From the NCBI GenBank assembly GCA_003313425.1, contig NHZP01000026.1:434001-498000 (forward strand): a stretch of DNA of 64,000 bases. The letters run 5' to 3'. This DNA is from Pseudopyrenochaeta lycopersici. Taxonomy: Eukaryota > Ascomycota > Dothideomycetes > Pleosporales > Pseudopyrenochaetaceae. Both the position numbers and the translations under genes were made by a program. Positions 34,681-46,288 of the stretch are shown in pieces. The notes beneath the pieces were generated by a model that saw only the letters and a program-made list of their open reading frames with translations, was not told the DNA's origin and did no database searches. Numbering within the stretch: the stretch's first letter is position 1; the number at the start of each line of letters is the position of its first letter.

Positions 34681-37452
34681 GCTGTTGTGTTGCCTATTGT
34701 TATTGCAGGCCGATTTGTACTTGTGGAGGCTGAAGTAGGGCGGCCGCAATCCTCCGTGGTTCGAGTTGCAGAAGCATTCACGTTATCGGTGCTCGTTCGG
34801 CGGGTACTATCCTGTGCCGTGATTTAAACCGAAGTCTGTAGACTCAGCGGCTTTCTAGTCTGTCTATACTTAGCTGGGTCACTTTGGCTCGGTACCCAAG
34901 ATCAAGGAACTCTAGAGCCGTGGGTGGAGACAAACTCACTAACATTCTATAAACACATTTCTTACGTTTGTCATATAAAGATGCTCTTTATCATGCGTTG
35001 AAGTTTATTGGAAGTGAAGCCGTTCAAAGTCAGGTTGGAGAGGCTTCAAGCTAGATCAGGCTGAGAATTTGAGTTTGAGCTGGGATCAGCCGTCTGCCGA
35101 CCGTCCATGTCTGAAAGAAACCACAATGTATTGCTGCCAGTAAGATGCCAGCCCACAGCAATCAACTTGCTTGGTGCACCGTTGCAGAAAATGTGGGAAA
35201 GGAGGAGAGTTACATATTTATTCCCGATCGTGATTGACGGAGTCACATAGTCATGTTATGTCTTTAGAATACCTATGATTACGGTTGTATAGACCGGTTT
35301 GGTTTTCCTAAAATAGAAGGGCATGTCATATACTTGTTGATGTTATTGAGGAGAGCCATGCTAAGTGAGTCAAGGGCTGTCGTGGGGTAAATGCTGCGGC
35401 GTGTGCGGAAATCAAAAGCCAATTGTGCAAGCGATTGTAAATCGCGACGCAAATCAACTCCTTATGCTGAGCTGGGTTGCAATGGAAGATTTTCAATACA
35501 TTGCTAGACATCGCTTAAGGTTCACAATGTCGTCTTTGCTAGAGCGCGATAAACACAAAGAAATGTTCCACTATTCCCTGTTATTCTCATAGAGTACGCA
35601 TGCATCGCAAAATTCGAGTCTACAATCTCATTCCAACCAAAAAAGCTCCATCATCATAGCTAACGAATCCAGATTGGCTGAAGCAACGGACAATCTCGTC
35701 AATGAGACCATGTCACGATTCTCCTCCCAGTCACGTGATGATGTGCCCAATAACTACATTCATCCCTTCTATCGGCAACTAAGCTCTCTTTGGACTAAAA
35801 CTATATAATCAAATAGCAAATATTAAGATAAGTACACTCTTTCGACTACGCCTGCAGTGATATGCTGCCCACACTTCGCCTCGCTTCCCCCTCATCACTG
35901 CAATGCAACTGCTTGAACCTCCCCGATAAGATTACCGATGCTTCGACATCAGCGAATTGGCACCTGAGCGTCCCAAATAACCAATGGTACAATAAGAAAG
36001 GAGGATTCACAAACGCACCCTCAGGTCGCAAGTACGTTCGGCAAAGTTTTCCCACAATGCCTTCACGCATCAAATTTCCGCCCTGGAATATTTTCGGCGG
36101 CTTGTTGGAAAGAGTCTTCAATTCTGGAGGTCAACCAAACTTCTACCTATAGAACGATTAGTCTCATTTCAGCCCTATTGAGATGATGGTTGAAGCAGAT
36201 GGCCAAACGCAGGAGCGCGTTGTCGATCCAGCTCACCCTACCATTGGTCTTCGTCTCCTTAGAAATTCTCACAAAGTAAACATAGCATAACAAACTACAG
36301 AAGAAGCATAGCACAGTGCTTCATTTGACACTTATCTTACTCCGCAAGAGTATGCATACAAGCAACCAGTTTACCCCCAGTTTCACTTTTTCTCGGTCTT
36401 AACGTTAATCGTGTTTCTCATTCAAACCTTATTAAACTGCGCTTCGAAAAAGTAGCTGCTATAAAGGGGTCCAATTTTGCATACAAGTCTTGGCTCTTTA
36501 GCAGCTAGCCCACAGAAATTGTGACGAACAAAAATTAGCTCTAGAAGACTCGTCAACATCTATCATGTTCATGGAAATGCACGTTTGGAGTATAATTCTG
36601 AGTCGCTTGGGCTCAGGCAGTTGCAGCGCTTGTTAATCGTAGAATTATCTATCTATGTTTCTCGAAGAGGTATGAGATTGGATTCAGGAGTAAGGACGCA
36701 GCTTCAACTTGGAGAACGTGAACCGGCCACATCAAGGCTTTGTTTCCTTGGACCCTGGAAAGCTTTAACATCTTTCGCTATATCATGATGGTAATGCGCA
36801 AGACTTTCTGTGATATGTGTGTTGAAGAATCACCTTTCAATAAATATCTCGAGTATGGAGCAACAAACCATTTCGAATCTCGTTTGGATTCACTGAGTCA
36901 ACAGTGGTGATCACATTTTATCATTTCACATACAATTGAATTCCCTTATTGTTTTAAACAACTCATGCAATGCACGCATTTGTTCTTTTGTCCTACCTGC
37001 CGTACAAGCTTTTTTCCAAAGTCAACTCGTGGTACATGGTAAGTATATAGTAATTCCAAGCTGTCATGCTATATAAATTACTATTTCATAGCATAATTGT
37101 GACGCCCAAACGTATGTGCCATCGGCCGCTCGAAAACAAAAGAACCGCAAACATCATTAAGTTTACCACAGCTGCCACGACCGCTTTTCCGTCTTACAAT
37201 CATTTTTGTCAGCAGCCGCTGCTTCTGTCAAAGAAGCTACCGTAGAAAGGAAACCAGATGTTGAGAATGCTTCACTTGATGGGTGAAGATACTTGATCGG
37301 AGGAAGAATGATATAGAGGTGATAGAAGATGTGAGGAAATCGAAAGTTAAGCTACTTCGCTAGAGGTAGTGAGCCTTCTTGGATTGAACCTGCAGTAGGC
37401 ATGAGTTGAAGTTGCTGTTCGAGATGTTAGCGAGACTTTGAAATGCCGAAGA
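34681..37452. other. 2.8-kb region without a convincing gene
   Basis: AT-richer spacer. One frame (35862-36152, 96 aa, plus strand) begins with ATG and has a TATA-like CTATATAA about 60 bp upstream, but it lacks any recognised motif or signal peptide, so it is not called. Short inverted repeats such as ATGCTAT/ATAGCAT near 37065-37095 are probably chance. Nothing else is seen. Confidence 0.4.
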
Positions 37453-39186
37453 TTAATTTTGGCACTTACAGGATGATTGCGCTATTATCGTGGAGGCTGG
37501 GACTATAGATGTGCTAGAACTGGCTACGTTGCTACTAGTGGAGAGTACTACGGTTTTTAGCGAAGGCATTGTATTTAGCAGAGTACATGACCCTCGCCAT
37601 GAATTGGCAGGAATATCATGCCCAACCGTCTGTGAAGTACTGGTGTCCAGCCATCGCGTGTACGTTGACGTCTCGCTACAATTTCCATCCGCCCCGGCGA
37701 GGCCCGCAGCAATGGGAACAAGGCGACCGTTTCGATCAATTTCAGCCATGATGCACCATAATGTCGTGATCGGGATATGGAAAGCCCTAGAATATGCGCT
37801 TTTCGTTGTATATGGGATGGTAGCGTATACCGGCGTTGTACTACATTTGCCATCAGGTCCCGCAGGGCCGCCAGCAGCGGTCACGAACTTGCCGTTTCGG
37901 TCAAGGTCAGCAATAGTAACGCACCACGGGCGGTCACTGGGGGTCGTGGTCGAGGGTGGATTTGCTGTCGACGGTTTGGCGAACACAGTCGTGGTAATTG
38001 TTACAGTAATTTCCTCAACGTCTGTCAAGTTTGGTGCGGGTGCTAGAGTTGTTGGTTGTACTGTGACATAGACGGTAGTGCTGAGATGGATCGTGCTCTT
38101 TGAATATGTTATGAAGGCGGATGTAAGCGTCGACGTTCCCCCCACTGGCTTCATAGGTGAGGAGTACGATGGTAAATACGCTGTACTCTGGTTTGAAATC
38201 GTGCTAAAGGCCGCCTGCGAGCTACTTGGTGACGGCAGGATCGGATTTGGGGCAACAGCCCCGGGACATTTCAATTCCTTGATACGAGGCAGGTGTGAGG
38301 TGCTGTCGATAAGACCCCAATCAGGTTGATCGATTGTGGAGTCTCTTAATAGTTGGAACCAAAAGGTAGTGTACACACCGAGGACAGAGCAGCCAACATC
38401 AGTCCAGTACTTCTGGAGATTCTCCGCACTGGCGACTGCGCCTGATCGTTGGGGACCTTGGAAAGGCCAGCCGATCTCGGCGATCCATACAGGCCGGTTA
38501 CCAGCTCGCTGCTTTACGTCGTCTAAAGACTTATGGAAACTTTTGTTTGCATCTGCAATGCCTTCGTTGTTCCAGTATGGGTAGGCGGTCATGCCGATGA
38601 AGTCTGCACCATCGACTACAGCGTGTTGTGCTGTGTCTACGTGACCGATGGGCTTGTCTTGCATATATTTGGCAAACGACGATGCAGCAATAGATCTCCT
38701 AACATTGTCGATGGTCTGTGAAACGACATCTGCTGGGACGCCTGACTCAGCAGTGTTCATCCAGCGATATACATCCTCGTTTCCTACAGAGAGTCCAATG
38801 ACAAGGTCAGCAAGAGCCTGGCCATGCTTATTGAATCCTTTTTCAAGAGCAATCATCTCGTTTTTGACCTGCTCATCAGTGGGCTGGCCTCGATGTGGTG
38901 GCGTTATCCAGAAGCCAAGCAACAGGTTCGTCTTAGTTTCCACCGCGGCATCAAATGCTCCGGTTGGATCGTTCAAGGTTCCAGCAGCTTTACAGGTAAA
39001 CAAGCGGGCACTATCGAAAGGTATATCAGTACTGAGGTTGCTAGCCAAATTAAAGCCGTCGAAAAAATCGGCTTTCTGCTTGGCATTGGCTTCTACAGCC
39101 CAGAATGCGCCGTAATTGAATCCTGTGTAGATCTTACTTGCCGCCAGTACAAATTGTGGCATAAGCAGAAGTGTTAGTAACTTCAT
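37453..39186 (-). CDS. Cell-wall glycoside hydrolase family 17 (beta-1,3-glucanase-like)
   Basis: A single exon of 577 aa. Residues 1-15 are a signal peptide (MKLLTLLLMPQFVLA). The GH17 barrel spans about 18-308, with the proton donor Glu 137 in LSVGNEDVYRW and the nucleophile Glu 237 in WIAEIGWPFQG. A Ser/Thr/Pro-rich part follows (310-415), probably O-glycosylated. Then come two similar Cys-containing modules at about 420-454 and 476-509 (WCVTIADLDRNGKFV and WCIMAEIDRNGRLV, each ending near a second Cys). The protein would act on beta-1,3-glucan in the wall. The final codons read SSCKCQN; a GTAAGT in this stretch may be a donor to a short last exon (see findings). Confidence 0.9.
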   Translation of the reverse strand: MKLLTLLLMPQFVLAASKIYTGFNYGAFWAVEANAKQKADFFDGFNLASNLSTDIPFDSARLFTCKAAGTLNDPTGAFDAAVETKTNLLLGFWITPPHRGQPTDEQVKNEMIALEKGFNKHGQALADLVIGLSVGNEDVYRWMNTAESGVPADVVSQTIDNVRRSIAASSFAKYMQDKPIGHVDTAQHAVVDGADFIGMTAYPYWNNEGIADANKSFHKSLDDVKQRAGNRPVWIAEIGWPFQGPQRSGAVASAENLQKYWTDVGCSVLGVYTTFWFQLLRDSTIDQPDWGLIDSTSHLPRIKELKCPGAVAPNPILPSPSSSQAAFSTISNQSTAYLPSYSSPMKPVGGTSTLTSAFITYSKSTIHLSTTVYVTVQPTTLAPAPNLTDVEEITVTITTTVFAKPSTANPPSTTTPSDRPWCVTIADLDRNGKFVTAAGGPAGPDGKCSTTPVYATIPYTTKSAYSRAFHIPITTLWCIMAEIDRNGRLVPIAAGLAGADGNCSETSTYTRWLDTSTSQTVGHDIPANSWRGSCTLLNTMPSLKTVVLSTSSNVASSSTSIVPASTIIAQSSCKCQN

Positions 39187-39845
39187 CGTGTCAAGAAAGG
39201 CTTCCGAGGAGGGCAGGTTATCAGGACCGCGAGGTCGTGTTGATGAGATTGTGCGGGAGAGTGTTCGAAGGTTTTAGCAAAGAGGCAGAGCCCATAGCAT
39301 TGAATTTACAAAACATTCATGATTCAAAGTGTGATGAGTAGTACAGGGCAATGACAGACTGATCACGTTGTGGACAATGATGTGTGCTTGCAACGCACTT
39401 CAGCATCGATATTATTGAAAAGCTATTCCCTGAGCGAAATGATATTATTCGGACTGCAGAGAATCATAAAATCAGGAATATAAGAGCGTAGTGAAGTTCC
39501 CTATGCCAAACAAAATGAACAATAGGAAAACTCACAACGTATCTTGTGCTAGGGCAACAAATAGGCGAAGAGGGTGATTTGGGTGAGCACGCAGTGTGAC
39601 TGCTTACAGGACTGCACATAATATTGGCCACACGCCGCGTCGACAACGTAATGCCATTTTGTGACTGGAGAGTGACGGCGAGGGCTCTTAGAGGCATGCG
39701 GTTTGTTGTGAATCATCACAATTGTTCCTATTGGTTGGCTAAGCTACAACGGAAAGAAGGCCGACGCCGCGATGACCGCAAACCTCCGAGCTCGCATCAT
39801 AAATTAATGCTGGCGACGCAGCGAGGAAGCACGCAGTCCGCCACA
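39187..39845. other. Divergent intergenic region
   Basis: About 660 bp with the promoters of the GH17 gene (left) and ILV3 (right). A CCAAT-type box (ATTGGT near 39730) lies about 115 bp upstream of the ILV3 ATG. A GAATCATC stretch resembles a weak CpcA site. No gene is seen. Confidence 0.4.
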
Positions 39846-41712
39846 ATGTCTCTCGCACGCTTCGGAGGTATCGTTTCGCGCGCAAAGTGCTCGTCGCGGC
39901 CACAATGGCACGCAGCGTAAGAATTAGCTCTATAAAAGCCCTATTATATAGAGCCTTCCGAAGCTAATAGTCCCCAGACGAGCACTCTCGAGCTCCTCGA
40001 TCCGCACTGCCAAAGCCGACAATGAGCTCAATTCGGTCAGCAAGAGTATCACCCAGCCCAAATCGCAGGGCGCCTCGCAGGCCATGCTGTACGCCACTGG
40101 TATGAGCGAGGAGGACATGAACAAGGCCCAGGTCGGCATCTCGTCGGTGTGGTACTCGGGCAACCCTTGCAACATGCACTTGATGGACCTGAACCACAAA
40201 GTCAAGGAGGGCGTGCAGAGGGCAGGACTGCTGGGCATGCAGTTCAACACTATTGGGGTCAGCGACGGCATTTCCATGGGTACAAAGGGCATGCGCTACT
40301 CGCTGCAGTCGCGCGAGATCATTGCTGACTCGATTGAGACGGTCATGGGCGGCCAATGGTACGATGCGAATATCTCAATTCCCGGATGCGACAAGAATAT
40401 GCCTGGTGTCATCATGGCCATGGGCCGTGTGAATAGGCCATCGCTCATGGTGTATGGCGGAACTATCCAGCCAGGCTGTGCAAAGACCCTCAATAACGAG
40501 TCAATCGACATCGTATCCGCATTCCAAGCATATGGTCAATTCATCACTGGAGAGATCACGGAGGACCAACGCTTCGACATTATTAGGCATGCGTGCAATG
40601 GCCAAGGTGCTTGTGGAGGCATGTACACAGCTAACACGATGGCGACGGCGATCGAGACGATGGGTATGTCGCTGCCTGGATCTTCTTCAAACCCTGCGAA
40701 CTCTCAGGCGAAGATGCTGGAGTGTCTTGCTGCCGGTGGTGCAATCAAAAACTTGCTGAAGGAGGACATTCGGCCAAGCGACATCCTGACCCGACAAGCC
40801 TTCGAGAACGCCATGGTTGTCATCAGCATTACCGGCGGATCGACGAATGCTGTTCTCCACTTGATCGCTATCGCGGACTCTGTTGGTCTCAAGCTGACCA
40901 TCGACGACTTCCAGGCTGTTAGCGACCGTATCCCTCTCCTGGCCGACCTTAAGCCATCTGGCAAGTACGTCATGGCTGATATCCACGATATCGGCGGTAC
41001 ACCTTCGCTACTCAAATTCCTGCTCAAGGAGGGTCTCCTTGACGGTAGCCAAATGACCGTCACCGGTAAGACTCTGAAGGAGAACCTTGAGAATGTCAGA
41101 GATTTCCCGTCGGATCAGAAAATCATTCGCCCGCTCAGCGAGCCCCTGAAGACAACTGGCCATTTGCAAATTCTGCGAGGCAGTCTTGCTCCTGGCGGCT
41201 GTGTAGGGAAGATCACTGGCAAAGAAGGCACAGTATTCACTGGAAAAGCGAAGTGCTATGATGCGGAAGACGAGTTCATATCCGCCCTCGAGCGTGGCGA
41301 AATCAAAAAGGGCGAGAAGACTGTTGTCGTCATTCGGTACGAAGGGCCAAAAGGCGGCCCTGGTATGCCAGAAATGCTGAAGCCCAGCTCTGCCATCATG
41401 GGCGCAGGCCTCGGAAAAGACGTCGCGCTCATCACCGACGGTCGTTTCAGTGGTGGCAGCCACGGTTTCCTGATTGGCCATATTGTACCCGAGGCGCAAG
41501 AAGGTGGACCGATTGGTCTTGTGAGGGACGGTGATGAGATCACGATTGACTCTGAAGCAAACGAACTGAACATTGGTGTCAGCGAGCAAGAGCTAGCAGA
41601 GAGGAGAAAGAGCTGGAGTGCTCCGCCGCTGAAGTACAGCAAGGGTACTCTTTTCAAGTACGCGAGATTCGTCAAGAATGCTAGCGAGGGATGCGTGACC
41701 GACTCGGCGTAA
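39846..41712 (+). CDS. ILV3: Dihydroxy-acid dehydratase, mitochondrial
   Basis: Exons are 39846-39916 and 39978-41712; the 61-bp intron ends at the second of two nearby AGs, which is the one that keeps frame. The protein is 601 aa. The N-terminal ~40 residues ([20 protein letters not shown]...SSSIRTAK) form a mitochondrial presequence. The enzyme dehydrates dihydroxy acids in valine, leucine and isoleucine synthesis with an Fe-S cluster. Cluster and active-site motifs are visible: GCDKNMPG (Cys near 161), [12 protein letters not shown] (near 235) and [12 protein letters not shown], plus [10 protein letters not shown]. Length is normal for the family and no key residue is missing. Confidence 0.97.
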
Positions 41713-43084
41713 GCCTCTTTACCGGGCATTTTCTTCCTCTCCCACGTGTTTGCATATCTTATTAGCTCTTAGTAACGGCAAAAGTTACGGTCTGGAGTTT
41801 GGCAAGCGAAATCTGAAATGTATTTGGTGGTTTCGAGTTCAAGTCTATCTCTCATGCATCGCCGTTTTACGTGTCTACTTTGACGAATTCTCATCATATC
41901 ATCCATACTTTCCCTATACAGTGAAAAGTCACTATTGACATTCGAGCGACGAATACCATTGAATTAGAACTCGTGACTGCAGAGTAGTTACGAGTGACCG
42001 GAGCTGTATGCAAAGTGGTAAAGGGGGAATCCTCAGTGCAGGCTGCTCTAATCATGACATGGGAAATTTGCGAAGACGGTGATCTCTTCAGGGAGTGGAA
42101 GATCGTCGACTTGGCTCCAATGAGATCTATCCGACACGTGACTGTGCACTTACGATTCACACCCTCGCGCTACTGGATCCCCCAATAGCGGTAAAGTCTC
42201 ACTAACGATAATTGCCTCGTATGGGACTTTGCTTTAGATGCATTTTCCATGTACAGCATACAGAATTTCTCTAAGCGAAAGATCGACATTCCCCACATCC
42301 CCGAACGCCATGGCATGTGGATCGTCAGGGGGCGCTGAAGATTGAGCAGCTCACAGACACAAAGTCAACATCAGAAACTGAAGGAAGCGCGCGCCAAGTA
42401 GCCTCAAAATTCATAACTCAGCAAGGGCACCATAAAAATCCCGCTGTTCTCAACATTTCTTGTAGTAAATCGTGGATTTTGCCCTATTCCGCATGAGTTT
42501 GAAGCTGTCATCAGCATGAAAATGTGCGTAGCACACAAGATGCATCGCAAAGCCGAGCTCTATTCTGGACGCTTACCCGCTGGAATCTGCCGACGAAGTT
42601 CATCTTGACTCGCATACATATCGTTTCGGAAACTAGAGTCCCGCGAACGTAATGTGCTGTGCCGATACTCCTATTTGGCAAGACTAACAAGCTTCTTGAA
42701 GTCGAGACGCAGAACTTCCTCATTGGGCTGGGTAAAACTAGAGGTCTTGTCAACAATACGATCGACTAAGTATGTGCCTTACGTAGTTACGCTGTTAGCG
42801 CGGTTTTTATCGTGGATCTTCACAGTGCCGATCTATAGCAAAGAATGACAGAGGAGGCTTCTCTACAACCCACTCCGCAGCAAATTGGTGCTGAATACAC
42901 ACGGAACATGACGCAGGTAGATGAACTGTGCGCAGGTTGAAAAAGGTACATAAGGAATTCAGAATCCACGAAGGAACTCATCAGACAGATTAACACCGCC
43001 ACTCCACACAATACCTCTTGCCTTCCAGCCCTTCTTACTTTTCACTGTTATCATTTACGGATCTCACGTCGAAGAACCGTCAAT
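41713..43084. other. Intergenic
   Basis: About 1.37 kb between two same-strand genes. A CACGTG palindrome occurs near 42136-42141. No gene, repeat or RNA is convincing. Confidence 0.4.
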
Positions 43085-43828
43085 ATGCGCACCCCAACCT
43101 ACGTGGCCCTCACCCTCTTCGCCCTTTCGGCATCAGTTCTTTCAGCACCCCTTCTTCAAATTGATACCGTCCTAGATTTGGTCACCGACTCATCTACCGG
43201 CAGTGGTAATACCTTTGAAAGCAACGGAAACGATAACGGAAACGGAAACGGGAACGACAATGGGAACGGGAATTCTTTAGGCGTATGTAGCAGTGCTTGC
43301 GAACATTATGTAACAATTTCCTGACTTGAGAATTGCAGAACGGCAATGGGAACGATAACGAGGTTGGAAGCGAGAACGAGGCTGGCAACGGTAACTCATT
43401 CTCCATCGGCGGTCTCGGGCTTAAGAAGCGTCAAACTGGTCTCACAGAGAGCATCGCCACCACGATCGAATCCGTGACCAACCTTTCCGCGGGCGACGGC
43501 AACGAGTTCCGTGATAACGGAAATGGAAACGGTAACGAGAACGGCCAGGGAAATGGTGTATGTACACACCCATCATTGTTGTTTTTTCGCCTCATTCGGG
43601 ATGATAACTGACTGAGTACTATAGAACGACAACGAGATCGGTAACGACAATGGAAACGGCAACTCTGTTGGAAGCGGAAACAGCTTCGGAAATGATAACA
43701 GTTTTGAGATCAACCCTGAAGCTGAGCTGCCCGAGGTCGAAATCCCTGAGATCACAGTAAGCCCCACTATCAAGTCAGTATGGCTGAAAACTGGCTAGCG
43801 AATATTCACTGATAATTTGCAGCTTTAA
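43085..43828 (+). CDS. Small secreted Gly/Asn-repeat protein with Kex2-type site
   Basis: Four exons: 43085-43282, 43339-43557, 43625-43756 and 43823-43828 (the last is CTT TAA only). All introns are phase 0 GT-AG; the protein is 184 aa. Residues 1-21 are a signal peptide (MRTPTYVALTLFALSASVLS). The rest alternates short amphipathic segments with tracts of Asn-Gly-Asn-Asp (NGNDNGNGNGNDNGNGN). Residues 95-97 are KKR before QTG, a Kex2 site. The segments before and after it resemble each other (IDTVLDLVTDSSTGSGNTF vs IATTIESVTNLSAGDGNEF). It could be a processed repeat precursor, a wall component or an effector; function is unknown. Confidence 0.75.
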
Positions 43829-44782
43829 GGCTTGATGAAAGTGAACGGCACTTCTTGAGCGAAATCGAAAAGTGAATATCTTGAAATGTTCTTTTGTGGG
43901 TTAGCGTACTAGCGAGGCATAATCTTGGTTGGATGTGGTCTAGATGGCCTTTGTATATATTTTCTTATGTTCTGAATGGGTATGAGCTCCTATTGTGGAA
44001 AAATTGCGAAATAAAATATAATCTTTAATGGGCTGTTGCCTCCTCAAACGCTTCTTTGGTGTGATCGTGGTACACTAAGATGCATTCTTTTTGTAAGCTC
44101 CGAGAACGCCTATGCCGTGGGGGAATGACGAAACTTCAGTTGACAGTTCAACATGCGACTTAATATGCTGTAATTAAACAGTATCTCTTCCATCACTTAC
44201 CTTATTGCTTAAAACCATTCTCGACCGTTTAAGCCCACCCAAAATGGGTGAGTGGCAGGTGCCAGAGCACGATCTCATTTCGAGGAGGCTATACCATCAC
44301 TTTGCGCCGCTCCATCAAACGGTCTCTCATCACCCTTCCCGCTTGGTAAAAGGGGCCATAGGCTGCGCAACCAAAGTCCTCTAAATGTTCCAATACATGA
44401 TCAAGATGGTGGTCCTAAGTGGTACCCGAATGGCGCCGGATAAGCAGCCGATAAGCACATTCAAGCTCTTGTCAGCATTGCTAGCGCGGCGCGCCTGACA
44501 TGCTACGTCATACGTACGGATGTTGCGGACAGGGTTTCCGCAAGCTACCGCCTCGTCATAACGGAAGCTTTCGCACTTTTCCTAACTTCTTTGAACTTTT
44601 GCTCCCCAATCTCTGCTCTCTGCTCCTCGGTCTGCAATTGATACCCTGTGTGCCCAGAATTTCTTTCTTTGTTGATTCTCAGCGCTCCGGAAGCAGCGAA
44701 CGTTCACGCGACAGCAACCTCGCACCATTAAACTAGGAAAAATAATTTGGAGCAGAGCAATTGAAGCCCAACGAAAATCACA
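43829..44782. other. Intergenic
   Basis: About 950 bp with the 3' flank of the repeat protein and the promoter of the carrier gene. No gene or repeat is seen. Confidence 0.4.
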
Positions 44783-45960
44783 ATGTCGAACAAAATAGAT
44801 GCGTTGAAGCCGCAGAGGAAGATTGAGCTGTTTTCGGGGAGCTACTTTGCAGCATGCACGGTGGGCGGCATCATTGCGTGTGGGCCTACACATACCATGG
44901 TCACGCCGCTGGATCTGGTGGGTTGATCTCTTAATTAAGCTATCAGTAGTTTCAAATGGAGGCTTAGGGGACTGAATCTGCTTTGAAGAGCTTCTATAAT
45001 CTGAAGTGCTCGGGGAATGTGGATTCCAAAAGCTAATACAGTATCTAGGTAAAATGCAGGCGCCAGGTTGACTCCACCCTCTACAAATCCAATTCGCAAG
45101 CTTGGAAGATGATCTACTCCAAAGAAGGCCTGCGCGGTGTATTCTTTGGCTGGACACCAACCTTTGTCGGTTACTCTATGCAAGGCGCTGGCAAATACGG
45201 CTTCTACGAGGGCTTCAAATACCTCTACGGCGATAAATTGGCCCCGGGCCTACCGAAACAGATTGTATACCTCGCTGCGTCAGCTTCAGCTGAGTTCCTC
45301 GCCGATATTGCGCTGTGCCCTATGGAAGCGATCAAGGTCCGCATGCAGACTACGCTGCCTCCGTTTGCGCATACGTTGAGGGAGGGATGGTCAAAGGTCA
45401 TAAAGGAGGAGGGCGTGGGTGGTCTATACAAGGGACTCTATCCGCTATGGGCGAGGCAAATTCCGTACACTATGGTCAAGTTTGCCACGTTTGAAGAGAC
45501 AGTCACCCAGATCTACAACTTTTTGGGCAAGCCAAAGGAATCCTACAGCGGTCTTCAGCAAACTGGTGTGAGTTTCTTGGGAGGTTATATTGCTGGTATC
45601 GGATGTGCCGTCGTTTCACACCCAGCAGGTACGTTAGCTTCGAACCAGGATTGTATGGTTCTGTGCGGACAGAGATGCTAATTCATGACGTTTAGATGTT
45701 ATGGTCTCGAAACTGAACAGCGATCGCAAAGCTGGCGAAGGTGCGGGCCAAGCTATTGGTAGAATCTACGGAAAGATTGGATTCAGTGGTCTGTGGAACG
45801 GACTGCCCGTGCGAATCTTCATGATTGGTACCTTGACTGCCTTCCAGTGGCTCATTTACGACTCTTTCAAGGTCTATCTTGGCGTAAGTTTACTTTTGTT
45901 GCAAAATAATGGCCTTAAACTAACCGAGTGGTGTAGCTACCGACTACCGGAGGACACTAA
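44783..45960 (+). CDS. PIC2: Mitochondrial phosphate/copper carrier, Pic2-like
   Basis: Four exons: 44783-44917, 45049-45628, 45696-45883 and 45937-45960, giving 308 aa. All three carrier signatures are present: PLDLVKCR (spanning the first junction), PMEAIKVR and HPADVMVSKL (spanning the second). The N-terminus ([21 protein letters not shown]) and motif set fit the phosphate carrier group, closer to Pic2 than to Mir1. Six membrane helices are expected in the inner mitochondrial membrane. Pic2-type carriers import phosphate and, in yeast, copper. The last exon encodes only LPTTGGH. Confidence 0.92.
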
Positions 45961-46288
45961 GAGCGACATGTGAACGAAACGTTGAAAATCCAGATTCGCT
46001 ACTGAAGAGCCAAAACGAGTGAAAATGCTGGGTTGTTTCCAGCTGAATTCCCAAGAGTATGGAGTCTACCTGTGGTAATAATGGGTTAGATGACTTATTG
46101 CAATGCATGGATCACATGTGCATTGATCATATGCACGACGATATGACGTGGCGTTAGGGAGCAAGATACGGTTCTGGCTATACTATATTCTTGCAGATCA
46201 ATGAAACATTTTTGCAATACCTATCTGAATATTCACCGCATCAATTGCTGGCTCTTAGCCATTCAAGCACTCTCGGTCCATTTCCTTC
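45961..46288. other. Convergent intergenic region
   Basis: About 330 bp between convergent genes. It contains short overlapping palindromes around ATGCATGGATCACATG (46103-46130). Nothing else is seen. Confidence 0.35.

Noticed and set aside
35862..36152. 96-aa frame with an upstream TATA-like box
   Set aside because: No signal peptide, domain or splice evidence; a frame of this length is expected by chance in 2.8 kb.
42136..42141. CACGTG sites as a regulon
   Set aside because: CACGTG or near matches occur at several unrelated places (for example 12440, 35731, 42136); only the one near MET2 has a plausible link.
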